Part shown: piece by piece, positions 9,016-19,200 of the stretch
Layout of the letters: each line of letters begins with the position of its first letter
How positions within the stretch are numbered: the first letter of the stretch is position 1
NCBI RefSeq assembly: GCF_009848685.1
Contig: NZ_WXTX01000012.1
Span: 1 to 63,743 of the forward strand
DNA from: Andreprevotia sp. IGB-42
Lineage (GTDB): Bacteria; Pseudomonadota; Gammaproteobacteria; Burkholderiales; Chitinibacteraceae
Reading direction: 5' to 3'
DNA: 63,743 nt
The notes under the pieces: generated by a model
Seen by the model: only the letters and a program-made list of their open reading frames with translations
Database searches by the model: none
Told to the model about the DNA's origin: nothing
Program-made: the position numbers and the translations under genes

Positions 9016-10791
9016 ATGACGCTCACTACCCAGATTGCCGCCTTCCTCGCCGCTGCCGTTGTCATGGTGCCGCTGTTCCGCCGTGGCGGGCTGGGCGCCA
9101 TCCTGGGTTACCTGGCCGCCGGCATGCTGCTGGGGCCGTATGCACTGAAAGTGGTTTCCAATGTGGATGCGGTGCTGCACTTTGCCGAGCTGGGCGTGGT
9201 GCTACTGCTGTTCGTGATCGGCCTGGAGCTGCAGCCGTCGCGGCTGTGGGTGCTGCGCCGCTCGGTATTTGGCCTGGGTAGCCTGCAGGTGGGCATTACC
9301 GGCGTGGTGCTGGCGCTGGCTGGATGGGCGCTGGGGCTGAAGCCGGCTGCGGCCATCGTTACCGGCCTGGGGCTAGCGCTGTCGTCCACCGCCTTTGTGT
9401 TGCAGATGCTGGCAGAAAAAAACCAGCTGACCACCCGCCACGGGCGCGAGAGTTTTTCCATTCTGCTGTTCCAGGATCTGGCGGTGATTCCGCTGCTGGT
9501 GATCTTGCCGCTGCTGGGTAATTCGGCCGATGCAGCCATAGGCTGGCAGGACATCGCCATTGCCGCCGCTGCGGTGGTGGGCGTGGTGGTGGGTGGCCAT
9601 TACCTGCTGCGGCCGGCATTGCGGCTGGTGGCCAAAAGCGGCAGCAATGAAGCGTTTACCGCCGCCGCATTGCTGCTGGTATTGGGTACCGCGCTATTGA
9701 TGGAATCTGCCGGGCTGTCGATGTCGCTGGGGGCTTTCCTGGCCGGTGTGCTGCTGGCCGATTCCGAATACCGGCACGAGCTGGAAGCGGATATCGAGCC
9801 CTTCAAGGGCTTGCTGCTGGGGCTGTTCTTCATTGCGGTAGGCATGTCGGCCAATCTGGCGTTGCTGGCGGCAGAGCCGCTGCTGCTGATCGGGCTGACG
9901 CTGGCGCTGATGGCGGCCAAGTTCTGCGTGCTGTATTTCATCGGCCGCATTACCGGCGCCGGCGACCATAGCGCCCGCCACCTGGGTGTCGCACTGGCGC
10001 AGGGCGGTGAATTTGCCTTCGTGCTGTTCAACCTGGCCACCCAGCAGCAGATGATGGATGGCCGCCAGGCCGACATGCTGGTGATGGTGGTCACCCTGTC
10101 GATGGCGGCCACACCGCTGGTGGCACTGGCGCACGAGCGCTGGATTGCCCCGCGCCTGGCCGCACGCCCGCAGCGCGAATTCGATGAAATCACCCCGCAC
10201 GAAGCCAGCCGCGTGATCGTGGCGGGCTTCGGCCGCTTTGGCCAGATCGTGGCGCGTTTGCTGCGCATGCGCAAAATCCGCTTCACCGCGCTGGAGATCA
10301 GCCCCGATCAGGTGGACTTCGTCCGCAAGTTCGGCAACAAGGTGTTTTACGGCGATGCATCGCGGCTGGATCTGCTGCGCGCCGCCGGAGCGGACAAGGC
10401 CGAGATCTTCGTGCTGGCCATCGATGACATCGAGGCCTCGGTGAAGACCGCCGAGATGGTGCGGGAGCACTTTCCCGAGCTGCCGGTGTACGCACGGGCA
10501 CGCAACCGCTTCCATGCCTACCGGCTGATGGATCTGGGCATCACCGTGATCCACCGCGAAACCCTGCTGTCGAGCGTGGCACTGGGCCGTGAAGTGCTGG
10601 AGCGGCTGGGCACCCCGGCTGAGGATGCAGAAAAAACCGCTGCAAAATTCCTGCTGCAGGATGAACAGCTATTGACACGCCAGCATGCGACCTATCATGA
10701 AGAAACACAGCTGATCCAGACTACGCGCGATGCCATGAAAGAACTGGAAGGCATCTTCGAAGCGGATTCCGGCAGTGTGGAGCGCGCCTGA
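9016..10791 (+). CDS. CPA2-family cation:proton antiporter with RCK domain (KefB/KefC-like)
   Basis: 591 residues. About 1-385 form the sodium/hydrogen-exchanger fold with 12 or so membrane segments (typical GVVLLLFVIGLELQPSRLW and LGAFLAGVLLADSEYRHELE). About 400-520 is a TrkA-N/RCK nucleotide-binding domain opening with VIVAGFGRFGQIVARLL. It fits glutathione-gated potassium efflux systems or YbaL/RosB-type antiporters; no KefF/KefG-like ancillary gene is adjacent. The start ATG 9016 gives the usual short N-terminus. Inner membrane; role in ion homeostasis is known for the family, specificity here is inferred. Confidence 0.92.
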   Translation: MTLTTQIAAFLAAAVVMVPLFRRGGLGAILGYLAAGMLLGPYALKVVSNVDAVLHFAELGVVLLLFVIGLELQPSRLWVLRRSVFGLGSLQVGITGVVLALAGWALGLKPAAAIVTGLGLALSSTAFVLQMLAEKNQLTTRHGRESFSILLFQDLAVIPLLVILPLLGNSADAAIGWQDIAIAAAAVVGVVVGGHYLLRPALRLVAKSGSNEAFTAAALLLVLGTALLMESAGLSMSLGAFLAGVLLADSEYRHELEADIEPFKGLLLGLFFIAVGMSANLALLAAEPLLLIGLTLALMAAKFCVLYFIGRITGAGDHSARHLGVALAQGGEFAFVLFNLATQQQMMDGRQADMLVMVVTLSMAATPLVALAHERWIAPRLAARPQREFDEITPHEASRVIVAGFGRFGQIVARLLRMRKIRFTALEISPDQVDFVRKFGNKVFYGDASRLDLLRAAGADKAEIFVLAIDDIEASVKTAEMVREHFPELPVYARARNRFHAYRLMDLGITVIHRETLLSSVALGREVLERLGTPAEDAEKTAAKFLLQDEQLLTRQHATYHEETQLIQTTRDAMKELEGIFEADSGSVERA

Positions 10792-10865
10792 CCGCAATCA
10801 GCCCGGCATGCGGCAACCCGACCCGAATCGATGAACAACAGTGGCCATACCCAGGATAAACCACG

Positions 10866-12710
10866 GTGATTGCCCCTTCCCTCCCGGCCAACGAAGCAGC
10901 GCGCATCGCGCTGCTGCACCGGCTCGATATCCTCGATACGCCTGCCGAGGATGACTTCGACCGCATCACGCGCTTGGCCGCACGCATCCTGGGCATGCCG
11001 GTGGCGCTGATCACGCTGGTCGATACCGACCGGCAATGGTTCAAATCGCGTTACGGGCTGGATGTGAGCGAAACCGCGCGCGAGCTGTCGTTCTGCGCGC
11101 ACGCCATCAATGGCGAGGGCGCCATGGTGGTCAACGATGCGCATGCCGATGCACGCTTTGTCGATAACCCGCTGGTTACCGGCCAGCCGCACGTGCGCTT
11201 CTACGCCGGGCAACCGCTGAAATCACGCGACGGGCTGGCGCTGGGCACGCTGTGCGTGATCGACCAGCAACCGCGCCAGCTCGACGCCGCAGACCTGCAG
11301 GCACTGCAGGACCTGGGCCACGTGGCCGAGCAGGCGCTGCAGGCGCGCGAGCTGGTGAAGCTGTCGCGCAAGCTGCACGTGGATACCCAGCAGGCACTGA
11401 ACCAGCAGGAAGCGCTATACCGCGAAACCTTCGAGCAGGCGCCGATGGGTATTGCGCACATTACGCCGGATGGCCAGTGGCTGACTGCCAACTCCTACCT
11501 GATCGACCTGCTGGGCTACCGGCGCGATACGCTGTTCAAATGCTCGCTCAGTGATCTGGTCGATGCAGCGGACTGGAAAAAACTCAGCGCACAGACCAGC
11601 CGGCTGATTTCCGGCTACATCACGGATTTCCAGCAGGAAGTGCGCTTTCACCGCGGGCATCGCGAGCACTTCTGGGGCAATCTCACGGTGGCGCTGCACC
11701 GCAACGAACAGGGCGTGGCCGAGCATTTCATCCTGATCGTGGAGAACATCGAGCTGCGCAAGGCGGCCACCGCTGCGCTGGAAACCATGCAGCGCAGCCT
11801 GGAACAGCGCGTGATCGAGCGCACCGCCGAGCTGGTGGACGCGCGGCATGAGCTGATCACCATCATCGATCACCTGCCCATCCTGATTGCGTATATCGAC
11901 CGCCAGCGCAAATACCGCTTCGTCAATGCGCTGTATGGCGAATGGCTGGATCTCGATCACAAGGCGCTGATCGGCAAGGAGGCCTACCGGCTGCTAAGCC
12001 AGCCGGACCGCGAGCAGCTGCAACCCTATATCGACAAGGTGATGCAGGGCATGACGGTGAAGTTCAACCTCACCCAGCGCTTTCACGGGCTGGTGCGCGA
12101 TGTGCGCTACACCATGGTGCCGGATGAAGACGCCAGCCACCATGTGCGCGGCTACTACCAGATGGTGCAGGACATCAGCCAGATCAACCAGTTGATGGCG
12201 CAACTGCGTGACCAGGCGTTTGCCGATACGCTCACCGGCCTGCCCAACCGCCGCGCCATGCTGGAAGAACTGAAAGGCGCCATCCTGCGCCAGAAGCGCC
12301 ACAAGCGCCCGCTGGCGGCGCTGTTCCTCGACCTGGATGGCTTCAAGAGCGTCAACGACAGCCTGGGTCACGATGCGGGCGACGAACTCCTGAAGCAGTT
12401 TGCCGGCCGGCTCAAGGCCTGCGTGCGCGAGATGGACAGCGTGGCGCGGCTGGGCGGCGACGAATTCACCATCCTGCTGCAGGGACTGACCGATGCGCCG
12501 CAGGATGCCGCGCAGGTTGCCGGCAAGATTATCGCTGCCATGGCCGACCCCTTCCCGCTGGAGGGGCAGCACGTCACCATTTCCACCAGCATCGGCATTG
12601 CCATCCGGCACGCAGAAGACAGCAGCGACGGCGATGCGCTGCTGGGCCAGGCGGATGAGGCCATGTATCGTGCCAAGCGCGGCGGCAAGAACCGCTACGT
12701 AATGAGCTGA
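10866..12710 (+). CDS. GAF-PAS-PAS diguanylate cyclase
   Basis: A 614-residue cytosolic signalling protein. The N-terminal GAF domain (about 15-165, with the family hallmark WFKSRYGLDVSETAREL), two PAS domains (about 180-300 and 325-440) and a C-terminal GGDEF domain (about 450-614) are clear. The active-site GGDEF is intact at 530-534, and an RxxD inhibitory site (REMD, 521-524) lies five residues before it, so product inhibition by c-di-GMP is expected. No EAL domain. Start is GTG 10866. It has no membrane segment, so it senses a cytosolic cue. Confidence 0.95.
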   Translation: MIAPSLPANEAARIALLHRLDILDTPAEDDFDRITRLAARILGMPVALITLVDTDRQWFKSRYGLDVSETARELSFCAHAINGEGAMVVNDAHADARFVDNPLVTGQPHVRFYAGQPLKSRDGLALGTLCVIDQQPRQLDAADLQALQDLGHVAEQALQARELVKLSRKLHVDTQQALNQQEALYRETFEQAPMGIAHITPDGQWLTANSYLIDLLGYRRDTLFKCSLSDLVDAADWKKLSAQTSRLISGYITDFQQEVRFHRGHREHFWGNLTVALHRNEQGVAEHFILIVENIELRKAATAALETMQRSLEQRVIERTAELVDARHELITIIDHLPILIAYIDRQRKYRFVNALYGEWLDLDHKALIGKEAYRLLSQPDREQLQPYIDKVMQGMTVKFNLTQRFHGLVRDVRYTMVPDEDASHHVRGYYQMVQDISQINQLMAQLRDQAFADTLTGLPNRRAMLEELKGAILRQKRHKRPLAALFLDLDGFKSVNDSLGHDAGDELLKQFAGRLKACVREMDSVARLGGDEFTILLQGLTDAPQDAAQVAGKIIAAMADPFPLEGQHVTISTSIGIAIRHAEDSSDGDALLGQADEAMYRAKRGGKNRYVMS

Positions 12711-12805
12711 ACGCCGGCTGCCACAGCAGGCAACACCCGGCACGGGCACAGGGAAAACCTGCCCCCTACCCACTCTTTCACCTTCAAGAACAGGCACGGC
12801 CAGCA

Positions 12806-14596
12806 ATGCGCCAGATCATCAAGCCAGACGCGCCGGGCGTACTGACAGGCAACGGAGCGGCATTCCAGAATGCCGCGCGCCAGTTTGCACTGACAGGCCG
12901 CACCGACAACGACACCTACAAGGCCAACCTGAAGAAACACGCCCTTTACCGGAAGGGGCGCGGCAAGGTTTTCCAGCGCTATGCCAGCAAGCTCTTCAGC
13001 ACCTACAGCTATTACTCCGACCCGGCAGCCAAGCAGCGCCTGATCGTGGCCCACCACGGCAAATGTGCATTTTGCGAAAGCTTCATCATGGATACGGATG
13101 TGGGCGACGTGGAGCACTTCCGTCCCAAGGCAGAAGTGACGCGGGTGGACCCCGACGACGCCCGCGCCGAAATCACGCTGGATGATCATCCCGGCTATTT
13201 CTGGTTGTCTGCCGATTGGGGCAATCTGTTTCTCAGTTGCAAACAGTGCAACCAGGCGTACAAGCGCAACCTGTTCGACGTGTGGCCGGATACACCCCGT
13301 GCAACCCCGGCCAACCCCACCCAGGCCGAGGAGCACCTGCTGCTCGACCCGGCATCCACGGATGCACTGCTGCGCCAGTTGATCCGCTACGACCCGCGTA
13401 CCGCAGAGGCCCTGGCCAACCCGATCGAGCTATTTGGCGAGCTGGCACATGACGTTGCCAGGCACATACCGCGCATCGCCCGCACGATAGGCACCGTTGG
13501 GCTGAACCGGCCACGCCTGAAAGAAGCCCGCGCGCGTCATCTGGTCAAGCTGCGTGCGTTCTTCATCATGGTGGCCAATCACGGCGGGCTTCCCCAGGGG
13601 CATGCAGCACCCGCCCTGACCGATACCCGCCCGGCCATTCTCGATTTCATCGTGCAGGAAAGCACTGCAGAGCAAGATGCACTGTCCGCCTTGCTGGAGG
13701 CAGTCAACCCGCGGGCCGAATACTCTGCGCTGGCACTGGATGCGCTGATTGTCTGGAGCCAGCAGCTGCGTTTCCAGACCACGCTGACCCCGGTTGCCTT
13801 GCATAGCGTCAACCATATCACCCTGCTGGCAGTCAAAGAGCGCTTTCGCCCCCAGCTGGATCTGGCGGAAACGATACGCGCCGAAAACGCCGCATCCAGT
13901 GCCGATGAATCGCAGCCGGACACCCGTGACCTGGACATCAGTTATAACAAGTTGCTTGATGCATACCGCAAACTGACCAAGGAAATTGGCCCCAAAGCCA
14001 AAAAGCTCGCGCAACTGCGTGACAAGGTCGCCGCGGCACGCGCCAAACATCAGGAAGAGCGCGACGCCGGCCCCCTGCCGGGTGCAGAGGACCGCTACCA
14101 GGAGCTGAAAAGCCAGCTGCAGGATCTGCTGCTGAAAGCCGGCCTGCTGGAAGAAGATGAGGTGCCGCTGGATATGCCGGTGCAAACGCGACTGGAAAAC
14201 CTGAGGCTGGCCGGAGCGGACTTCAGCCAGGCAGAGCAACCCAAATTCGATAACGTGGTCAGAGAACTGCTGGTGGCTGAAGAAGCATTTTCCAAGGATC
14301 CCTTGCTGCTGCAAGCGATGAAAAAAGACCTCTACCGGCTGACGGTGATTATTGACCTTGAAGCCCCGCTTGATGCTTACCATACCCGTATCTTCAGCAT
14401 GAACGAGGACCTGACCGAGCTGCAGACCGGCTATGAAAATTGCGGTTCGCGTGCGGAGCGGCTCAATCGTTGCCGGCTGTTTGCAACCGCGCTGGATGAT
14501 TTGCAGACCTGGCTGGAGAGCGATGGCGCGGTGCCGAGCGACGATCTCAAGCACCATCTGGCTGGCAAAGGCTACCCGCCAGGCGTACGGAAATGA
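12806..14596 (+). CDS. Large HNH nuclease-like protein (TIGR02646/PtuB-related)
   Basis: A 596-residue protein. Residues 80-160 show a zinc-finger HNH core: CAFC at 87-90, DVEHFRPK with the catalytic-type His 104, then the WGNLFLSCKQCNQ stretch with Cys 145/148. The following ARTIGTVGLNRPRLKEAR is typical of the TIGR02646 group that includes the PtuB and retron Ec78 nucleases. Those proteins are much shorter; here about 300 further residues follow, with a probable coiled coil at roughly 365-430. No PtuA-type ATPase is adjacent. The next gene starts 4 bases after the stop, so they form an operon. Nuclease activity is inferred from the motif; whether it serves defence or is a secreted toxin is unknown. 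Confidence 0.8.
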   Translation: MRQIIKPDAPGVLTGNGAAFQNAARQFALTGRTDNDTYKANLKKHALYRKGRGKVFQRYASKLFSTYSYYSDPAAKQRLIVAHHGKCAFCESFIMDTDVGDVEHFRPKAEVTRVDPDDARAEITLDDHPGYFWLSADWGNLFLSCKQCNQAYKRNLFDVWPDTPRATPANPTQAEEHLLLDPASTDALLRQLIRYDPRTAEALANPIELFGELAHDVARHIPRIARTIGTVGLNRPRLKEARARHLVKLRAFFIMVANHGGLPQGHAAPALTDTRPAILDFIVQESTAEQDALSALLEAVNPRAEYSALALDALIVWSQQLRFQTTLTPVALHSVNHITLLAVKERFRPQLDLAETIRAENAASSADESQPDTRDLDISYNKLLDAYRKLTKEIGPKAKKLAQLRDKVAAARAKHQEERDAGPLPGAEDRYQELKSQLQDLLLKAGLLEEDEVPLDMPVQTRLENLRLAGADFSQAEQPKFDNVVRELLVAEEAFSKDPLLLQAMKKDLYRLTVIIDLEAPLDAYHTRIFSMNEDLTELQTGYENCGSRAERLNRCRLFATALDDLQTWLESDGAVPSDDLKHHLAGKGYPPGVRK

Positions 14597-14600
14597 TGCC

Positions 14601-15248
14601 ATGAGCAATGCCTGGGTTCAGCTCGGCAAGGAAGACAGTGTCGACAATCTTGCCTACAACGCGGGCCTTTTGCCGGCGACCTTGTGGGGCCATGCCAAAA
14701 ACCAGCCGCTACGCGATACGCGGGCATCCATGCACGTGCTGCAGGAGGGCGACAAGCTGTTTGTGCCTGCCATCGACATCAAGACGCTGGATGGCCAGAC
14801 CGGGCAACGCCACCGTTTCCGGCGCCACAGCGTGCCTGCGCGGCTTGCGCTTACGCTCGCCATCAACGGGCAGGCCCTTGCCAACCGGCCATGCCGCATC
14901 GAAATAGCGGGGCGCCCTCCGCTGGAAACCAGCACCGATGCGCAAGGGGGCCTGACGTTGCCGGTGATGCCGGACACCGGCCATGGCCAGGTGTCAGTCA
15001 CGCTGGCATCAGGCGAAATCCTGGATATCCCGCTGGCCCCACGCCGGCTCGATCCGGTGGACACCGCCAGCGGCGCGCAGGCCCGCCTGCAAAACCTGGG
15101 CTATCTGCAAGGCGAATTCTCTGCCGGCATGCTGGACCTGACCACGGTCCTGGCACTGGCGAGCTTCCAATGGGACCAGGACATGGAAAGAAGCGGCATG
15201 CTTGACCAAGCGACGCAGGATGCGCTCATCGCCGCGCATGGCTGCTGA
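14601..15248 (+). CDS. LysM-like / peptidoglycan-binding-domain protein
   Basis: 215 residues. The N-terminal 60 (DSVDNLAYNAGLLPATLW, HVLQEGDKLFVPA) resemble a LysM-type unit. The middle (about 75-140) is a beta-rich carboxypeptidase-regulatory-like stretch with the sequence TSTDAQGGLTLPV. The C-terminal 60 (ARLQNLGYLQGEFS, FQWDQDMERSGMLD) is a PG_binding_1 domain. Proteins of this design are frequent beside type VI effector/PAAR genes as I recall them. There is no signal peptide, which fits a T6-loaded or adaptor protein rather than a Sec-exported one. Start ATG 14601, 4 bases after the HNH gene. Confidence 0.75.
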   Translation: MSNAWVQLGKEDSVDNLAYNAGLLPATLWGHAKNQPLRDTRASMHVLQEGDKLFVPAIDIKTLDGQTGQRHRFRRHSVPARLALTLAINGQALANRPCRIEIAGRPPLETSTDAQGGLTLPVMPDTGHGQVSVTLASGEILDIPLAPRRLDPVDTASGAQARLQNLGYLQGEFSAGMLDLTTVLALASFQWDQDMERSGMLDQATQDALIAAHGC

Positions 15249-15319
15249 GCGCCGCCCTGCTGCTGGCGGCATCGTGCGCACCTCGCCGGCCACACCTCGC
15301 CGGCCGCACCTCGCCTCGC

Positions 15320-15847
15320 TCAAATCGGGGACCAGGCATCCTTGTCCAGCTCCGGGAAGGATATCTGGCAGGTATCCGGGTCCAGCCCATCCACTCTGGC
15401 AAGACCTTCTGCATTCAGGTAACCGCTCAATACCAGGCCATTCGACAAGGTGATTTCGTATTTTTCACCGGGAATGGGTTTGTCGTCCTCTCCCAGCAGC
15501 TGGATCTCTATCCAGGTTTTGGCCACGGGCGTTGACGCGGGCGTCGGGGTTGGGGCGATGGTAGTGGCCGTTGCCTCTAAATAAGGCGCTGCACTGCTGC
15601 TGCGCGCTGCGGCAGGCGCAGGCGCAGGTGCCGGCGTTGCCCCCGTTGCCGGTACGTTCTTCGAGCCGGTCGATAGCAGGCCCGGCCAACGTTCGCGCTC
15701 GGCAAAGTACACACGCAACACGCGCATGTCATCCCAGCTGGCGCTGCCCGGATGGGTGTCATGCAGGGCCGTGCGAATGCGCCGCATGGTGCCTGCATCG
15801 GCCAGCGCTGCACGTAACTCCGCTGAATCGGGTATATCGAAAGCCAT
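15320..15847 (-). CDS. VgrG/T6-associated C-terminal-type extension protein
   Basis: 175 residues in three parts: a helical N-terminus (SAELRAALADAGTMRRIRTA), an Ala/Pro/Thr-rich linker at about 70-108, and a C-terminal domain (WIEIQLLGEDDKPIPGEKYE ... ARVDGLDPDTCQISFPELDKD). That domain closely resembles one found at the ends of VgrG proteins and in stand-alone proteins next to type VI effectors. It is convergent with the HNH/LysM pair (71 bases between stops). It may act as an adaptor or carry a small cargo; the function is not known. No signal peptide. Confidence 0.7.
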   Translation of the reverse strand: MAFDIPDSAELRAALADAGTMRRIRTALHDTHPGSASWDDMRVLRVYFAERERWPGLLSTGSKNVPATGATPAPAPAPAAARSSSAAPYLEATATTIAPTPTPASTPVAKTWIEIQLLGEDDKPIPGEKYEITLSNGLVLSGYLNAEGLARVDGLDPDTCQISFPELDKDAWSPI

Positions 15848-16088
15848 TGCTTCATCCCACCGACATTTGAATCGGGCCGGTCAGCATCCATCGCTCACCA
15901 GCCAGCGGCAATTGTAATCGTAGTGCCAGCTGCGCCCAAGCATCCTTGCCCATCCAGCCCCGTGGCAGGCCGATCCTTCAATGCCCGGTAACGCTTCATG
16001 CTGCGGTAACATGCATTGCTTATCGTTCGCCCATCCCCAGTGGATGACTTAGGCAAGGCTGAGTCCGATACGCCTTGCACCAATTTCT

Positions 16089-16113
16089 AGCCCCGCCTTC
16101 GAGCGGGGCTTTT
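16089..16113 (+). terminator. Intrinsic terminator
   Basis: Stem agccccgc / gcggggct with a short cttcga loop, followed by tttt. It points rightward, but no plus-strand gene ends close by, so it may end a leftover or unannotated short transcript. Confidence 0.6.
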
Positions 16114-16170
16114 GCTTGCCACCGGGCTAATTCACTGCCTGGGTTCACCGCGTATGGCAGCGCAAATGCA

Positions 16171-16200
16171 AACACCCCGATGGCAAGCCATCGGGGTGCA
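16171..16200 (-). terminator. Terminator of the autotransporter gene
   Basis: Stem caccccgatggc / gccatcggggtg (16173-16198), with a T-rich run (tttgcattt) on the minus strand after it. It lies 21 bases past the autotransporter stop. Confidence 0.75.
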
Positions 16201-16220
16201 AGAACGGTCAGCGGGTGCGA

Positions 16221-19200
16221 TCAGAACTTGATCTTGAGGCCGATCATCGCTTCGTAGCCGCGGCTGTCCTTTTCAAAAGACTGCTGGTAACCCACCGAGC
16301 CGGTCAGCGTCGTATCCTCGCTGGCCTGGTGATCCACACCCAGGTTGACCTCGCCCCACGTGCCCTTCATGTTGACCACGAAGGGGATGTAGCCATCTGC
16401 CGACGAGAACGCGGTGGCAGGCGTGCCCCTGAACTCGTGCCACACGCTGGGGCGCAGCCAGGCGCTGGTACGGAAGGTCTTGCCGTTGTCGTCCGTGCGC
16501 AGCCAGTCCTTGTACAGGCGTACCCCAAGGCGGCCGGTCAGCGAATCGACGTTATCGAAGCGCACGTCGGCGGCACCGTCGCTGGCGCCATCGAGCTTGA
16601 CCCTGGAATAGATCACCTGCGCCTGCGGCTCCAGATACAGCTGCCTGCTTTCACTGATCTGGAACGGGTAGCCGGCTTCGAGCGAAGCGGTCAGGCCATG
16701 GCCGCGGGTCTTGAGTGCAGCCATGTCATCCGGCTGGGCCTCCACATGGAAGCGGTTGTATTGCAGCACGCTATCCAGATAAGCGCCTTCCGGGGTGAAA
16801 TGCGTCCAATAGCCACCAATGCCGAACGCACGCAGTGCATCGGTACCGGCATGACGCCCATCGGTATGCATCAGGTCACCCTCGATCCGGCCCAGGCTGC
16901 CCGACAGCCCGGCCTGGTCGGTACTGCCATCGGTATCTTCGCGGCGGTACAGATCCATGCCCAGCTGCACGGCGCGCAGGTCGTAAGTGGAATCGACATT
17001 GCCCAACGCATCCTCGCCAGCGTGGTAGATCACCCGGCCCCAGCCCAGCGATGGTTCACGGCGATCGATTGCTTCTGCCGGCAGCGGATCACTGTACAGG
17101 CGGCGCTCTTCCCCCACCCGTTCATGCAGGGTATCGACCATGACACGCCCGTAGATCAGCGATAACGCCGGGATGCCGCTGTAAAGCGATGTTTCCGGGC
17201 GATACATCGGTGCTTGCGGTGCACTCGGGACCGGTGTGGGTGCCGGCAATACCGAATCCTGCGGCCGCTGGCTGGGGATGGCCGGATCCTGCGGCACCGG
17301 GGTGGGGTTGGCTGGTTCAGGCGTCGGGTTCACCGGTGTCGGGGTGGGGTTGACCGGAACAGGCGTCGGGTTGGCAGGTTCCGGGGTGGGTGTCGGATTG
17401 ACCGGCGTCGGAGTCGGATTGACCGGGGTGGGCGTCGGTGCAACGTCCCGGCCCGAGCGCAGGTACCAGGCTTCGGCATTGCTGTCATCCAGGCTGGCGC
17501 GATGCAGATTGTATTCATACGGGCCGGCCTTCACCTGGCTGAGCAGGCGGAACGACTGCTGCCCGGTGGTGCCGCCGTTGATCGCATCCACCACCTTGAT
17601 GCCGTTACCGGTGGTGAGCGCACCGGCACCACCGGCATTGCGGATCTGCAGATTGGTACTGCCGTCTGCGTTGCCGCCATCGATCACCAACTGGTCGGAA
17701 GGCGAATTGTCGTCGAACAGATAGGTATTGAGTGCAATGGTGCCGTTGTCACCGTGGTAGTTGTTCACGCTCAGCTGCTTGTAGGCGTTGCCGGCGGGGG
17801 CGCCGAAGTCGATCAGGCTGAAGCGGTTGTGCAGCGTGCTGAGGTTGGAATTGCCGGTCATGTTCCAGATGCTGGTATCGCGCATCACCACATTGGCGTT
17901 GCTGCCGGCAGCGGTACTGGCGGCACCGTTCACCACCGAGCCGGACAGATCCAGATCGGCCAGGCCGGCGGTGCCGGCAGAGCCGTCCACGTTCAACCAG
18001 TGGCCGCTACCGCCAGCCAGCACGTTGCCGAGCTTGACGCTGGCAGCGCCGGCCACGTTGATGGTGGCGCCATGGTGGTTGCCCAGCACGCTGTTGTCGA
18101 ACTGCGCGGTGGCCTCGTTGCCATTGTCGCCTTGCAGGTAAAGGGCGGCGGCATCGGCACCGGTGCTGCTCACGCTGGTATTGTCGGCCTGCAATGCGCC
18201 GCCATTCCTGGCAAACGTACCGTGTGCGCCATCGCCTGTGGTGGCAATGCTGACCTTGTCCAGCGTGATCGTACTGGGTGCGCTGTTGACGATGGCACCA
18301 TGCGCACCGGCACCCTCGGTAGCCACCACGGTGTTGGTGGCGGCCAGCGCGGCACCGGATTCAGCCTGCAAGCCATGCGATTGCGCACCGTGGGTATGGA
18401 TGCTGGTGTCGTTGAGATTCAGCTGTGCGGTTTCATCCTTGAACTTGCGGCTGGTGATTGCGCCGGCAGCATTGTCGCCCATGGTTTCCACCGTCACGCC
18501 ATTTGTGGTCAGGCTGACATTGCCCGGCTTGGCGGCACCGATACCGGCGTAGAGGCCTCTGGAGGCATCGCCTTCTGTCCTGACCGACAGGTTGTTGAGG
18601 ATCATCGTGCCGCCATCATCAACAGCCACGCCATAAGCCTGGCTACCGGTAGTAAGCACGCTGGTGCCGTTGGCAACCAGCAGTGCGCCTTCGTTGCGCG
18701 ATGCCAGCCCATGCGGGAAGGTAAGGTTGGAGGCTACCGGCGAGCCATTGCCGGTGGTAGTGACCGAACCACCGTTCAGGGTGACGGTGCTGCCGGCATC
18801 GGCAATCACGCCCATCGCGTTGTCGTTGCCCGAGGTATGCACGGTGACGTTGCTGGCAGTGATCGTGGCATTGGCCGCGCTGATTGCGGTCGAATAATTG
18901 CCTTCGGTACTGATGCGGCCATTGGTGATGTCGAGCGCAGCGCCGTCCAACGCACGTACGCCATAGCTGGTTTTTTGCGTGGTGTGCACATCGGTATCCG
19001 TCAGCACCAGTGTCGAGCCTGCACCTTCTACCTGCACGCCCGGTGCAAAGGGGCCGGTTGCGCCAGCGGGCGAATCCAGCAGCACGCTGCTGTTGCTGAC
19101 GCGGGCATTGGCCCCGCCGGTCACATACACGCCCATGGCGCGATTGCCGTTGGCCACGATTGCGCTATCGGTCACCAGCGCCTGCGAGCCCGCACCTTCC

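Larger units (their letters stand above)
15848..16220. other. Gene-free spacer with two terminators
   Basis: No gene is supported in this 373-base spacer. The left part would hold the promoter of the T6-associated extension gene on the minus strand. Two hairpins at 16089-16113 and 16171-16200 are listed separately. I see no further structure that I can name. Confidence 0.6.
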
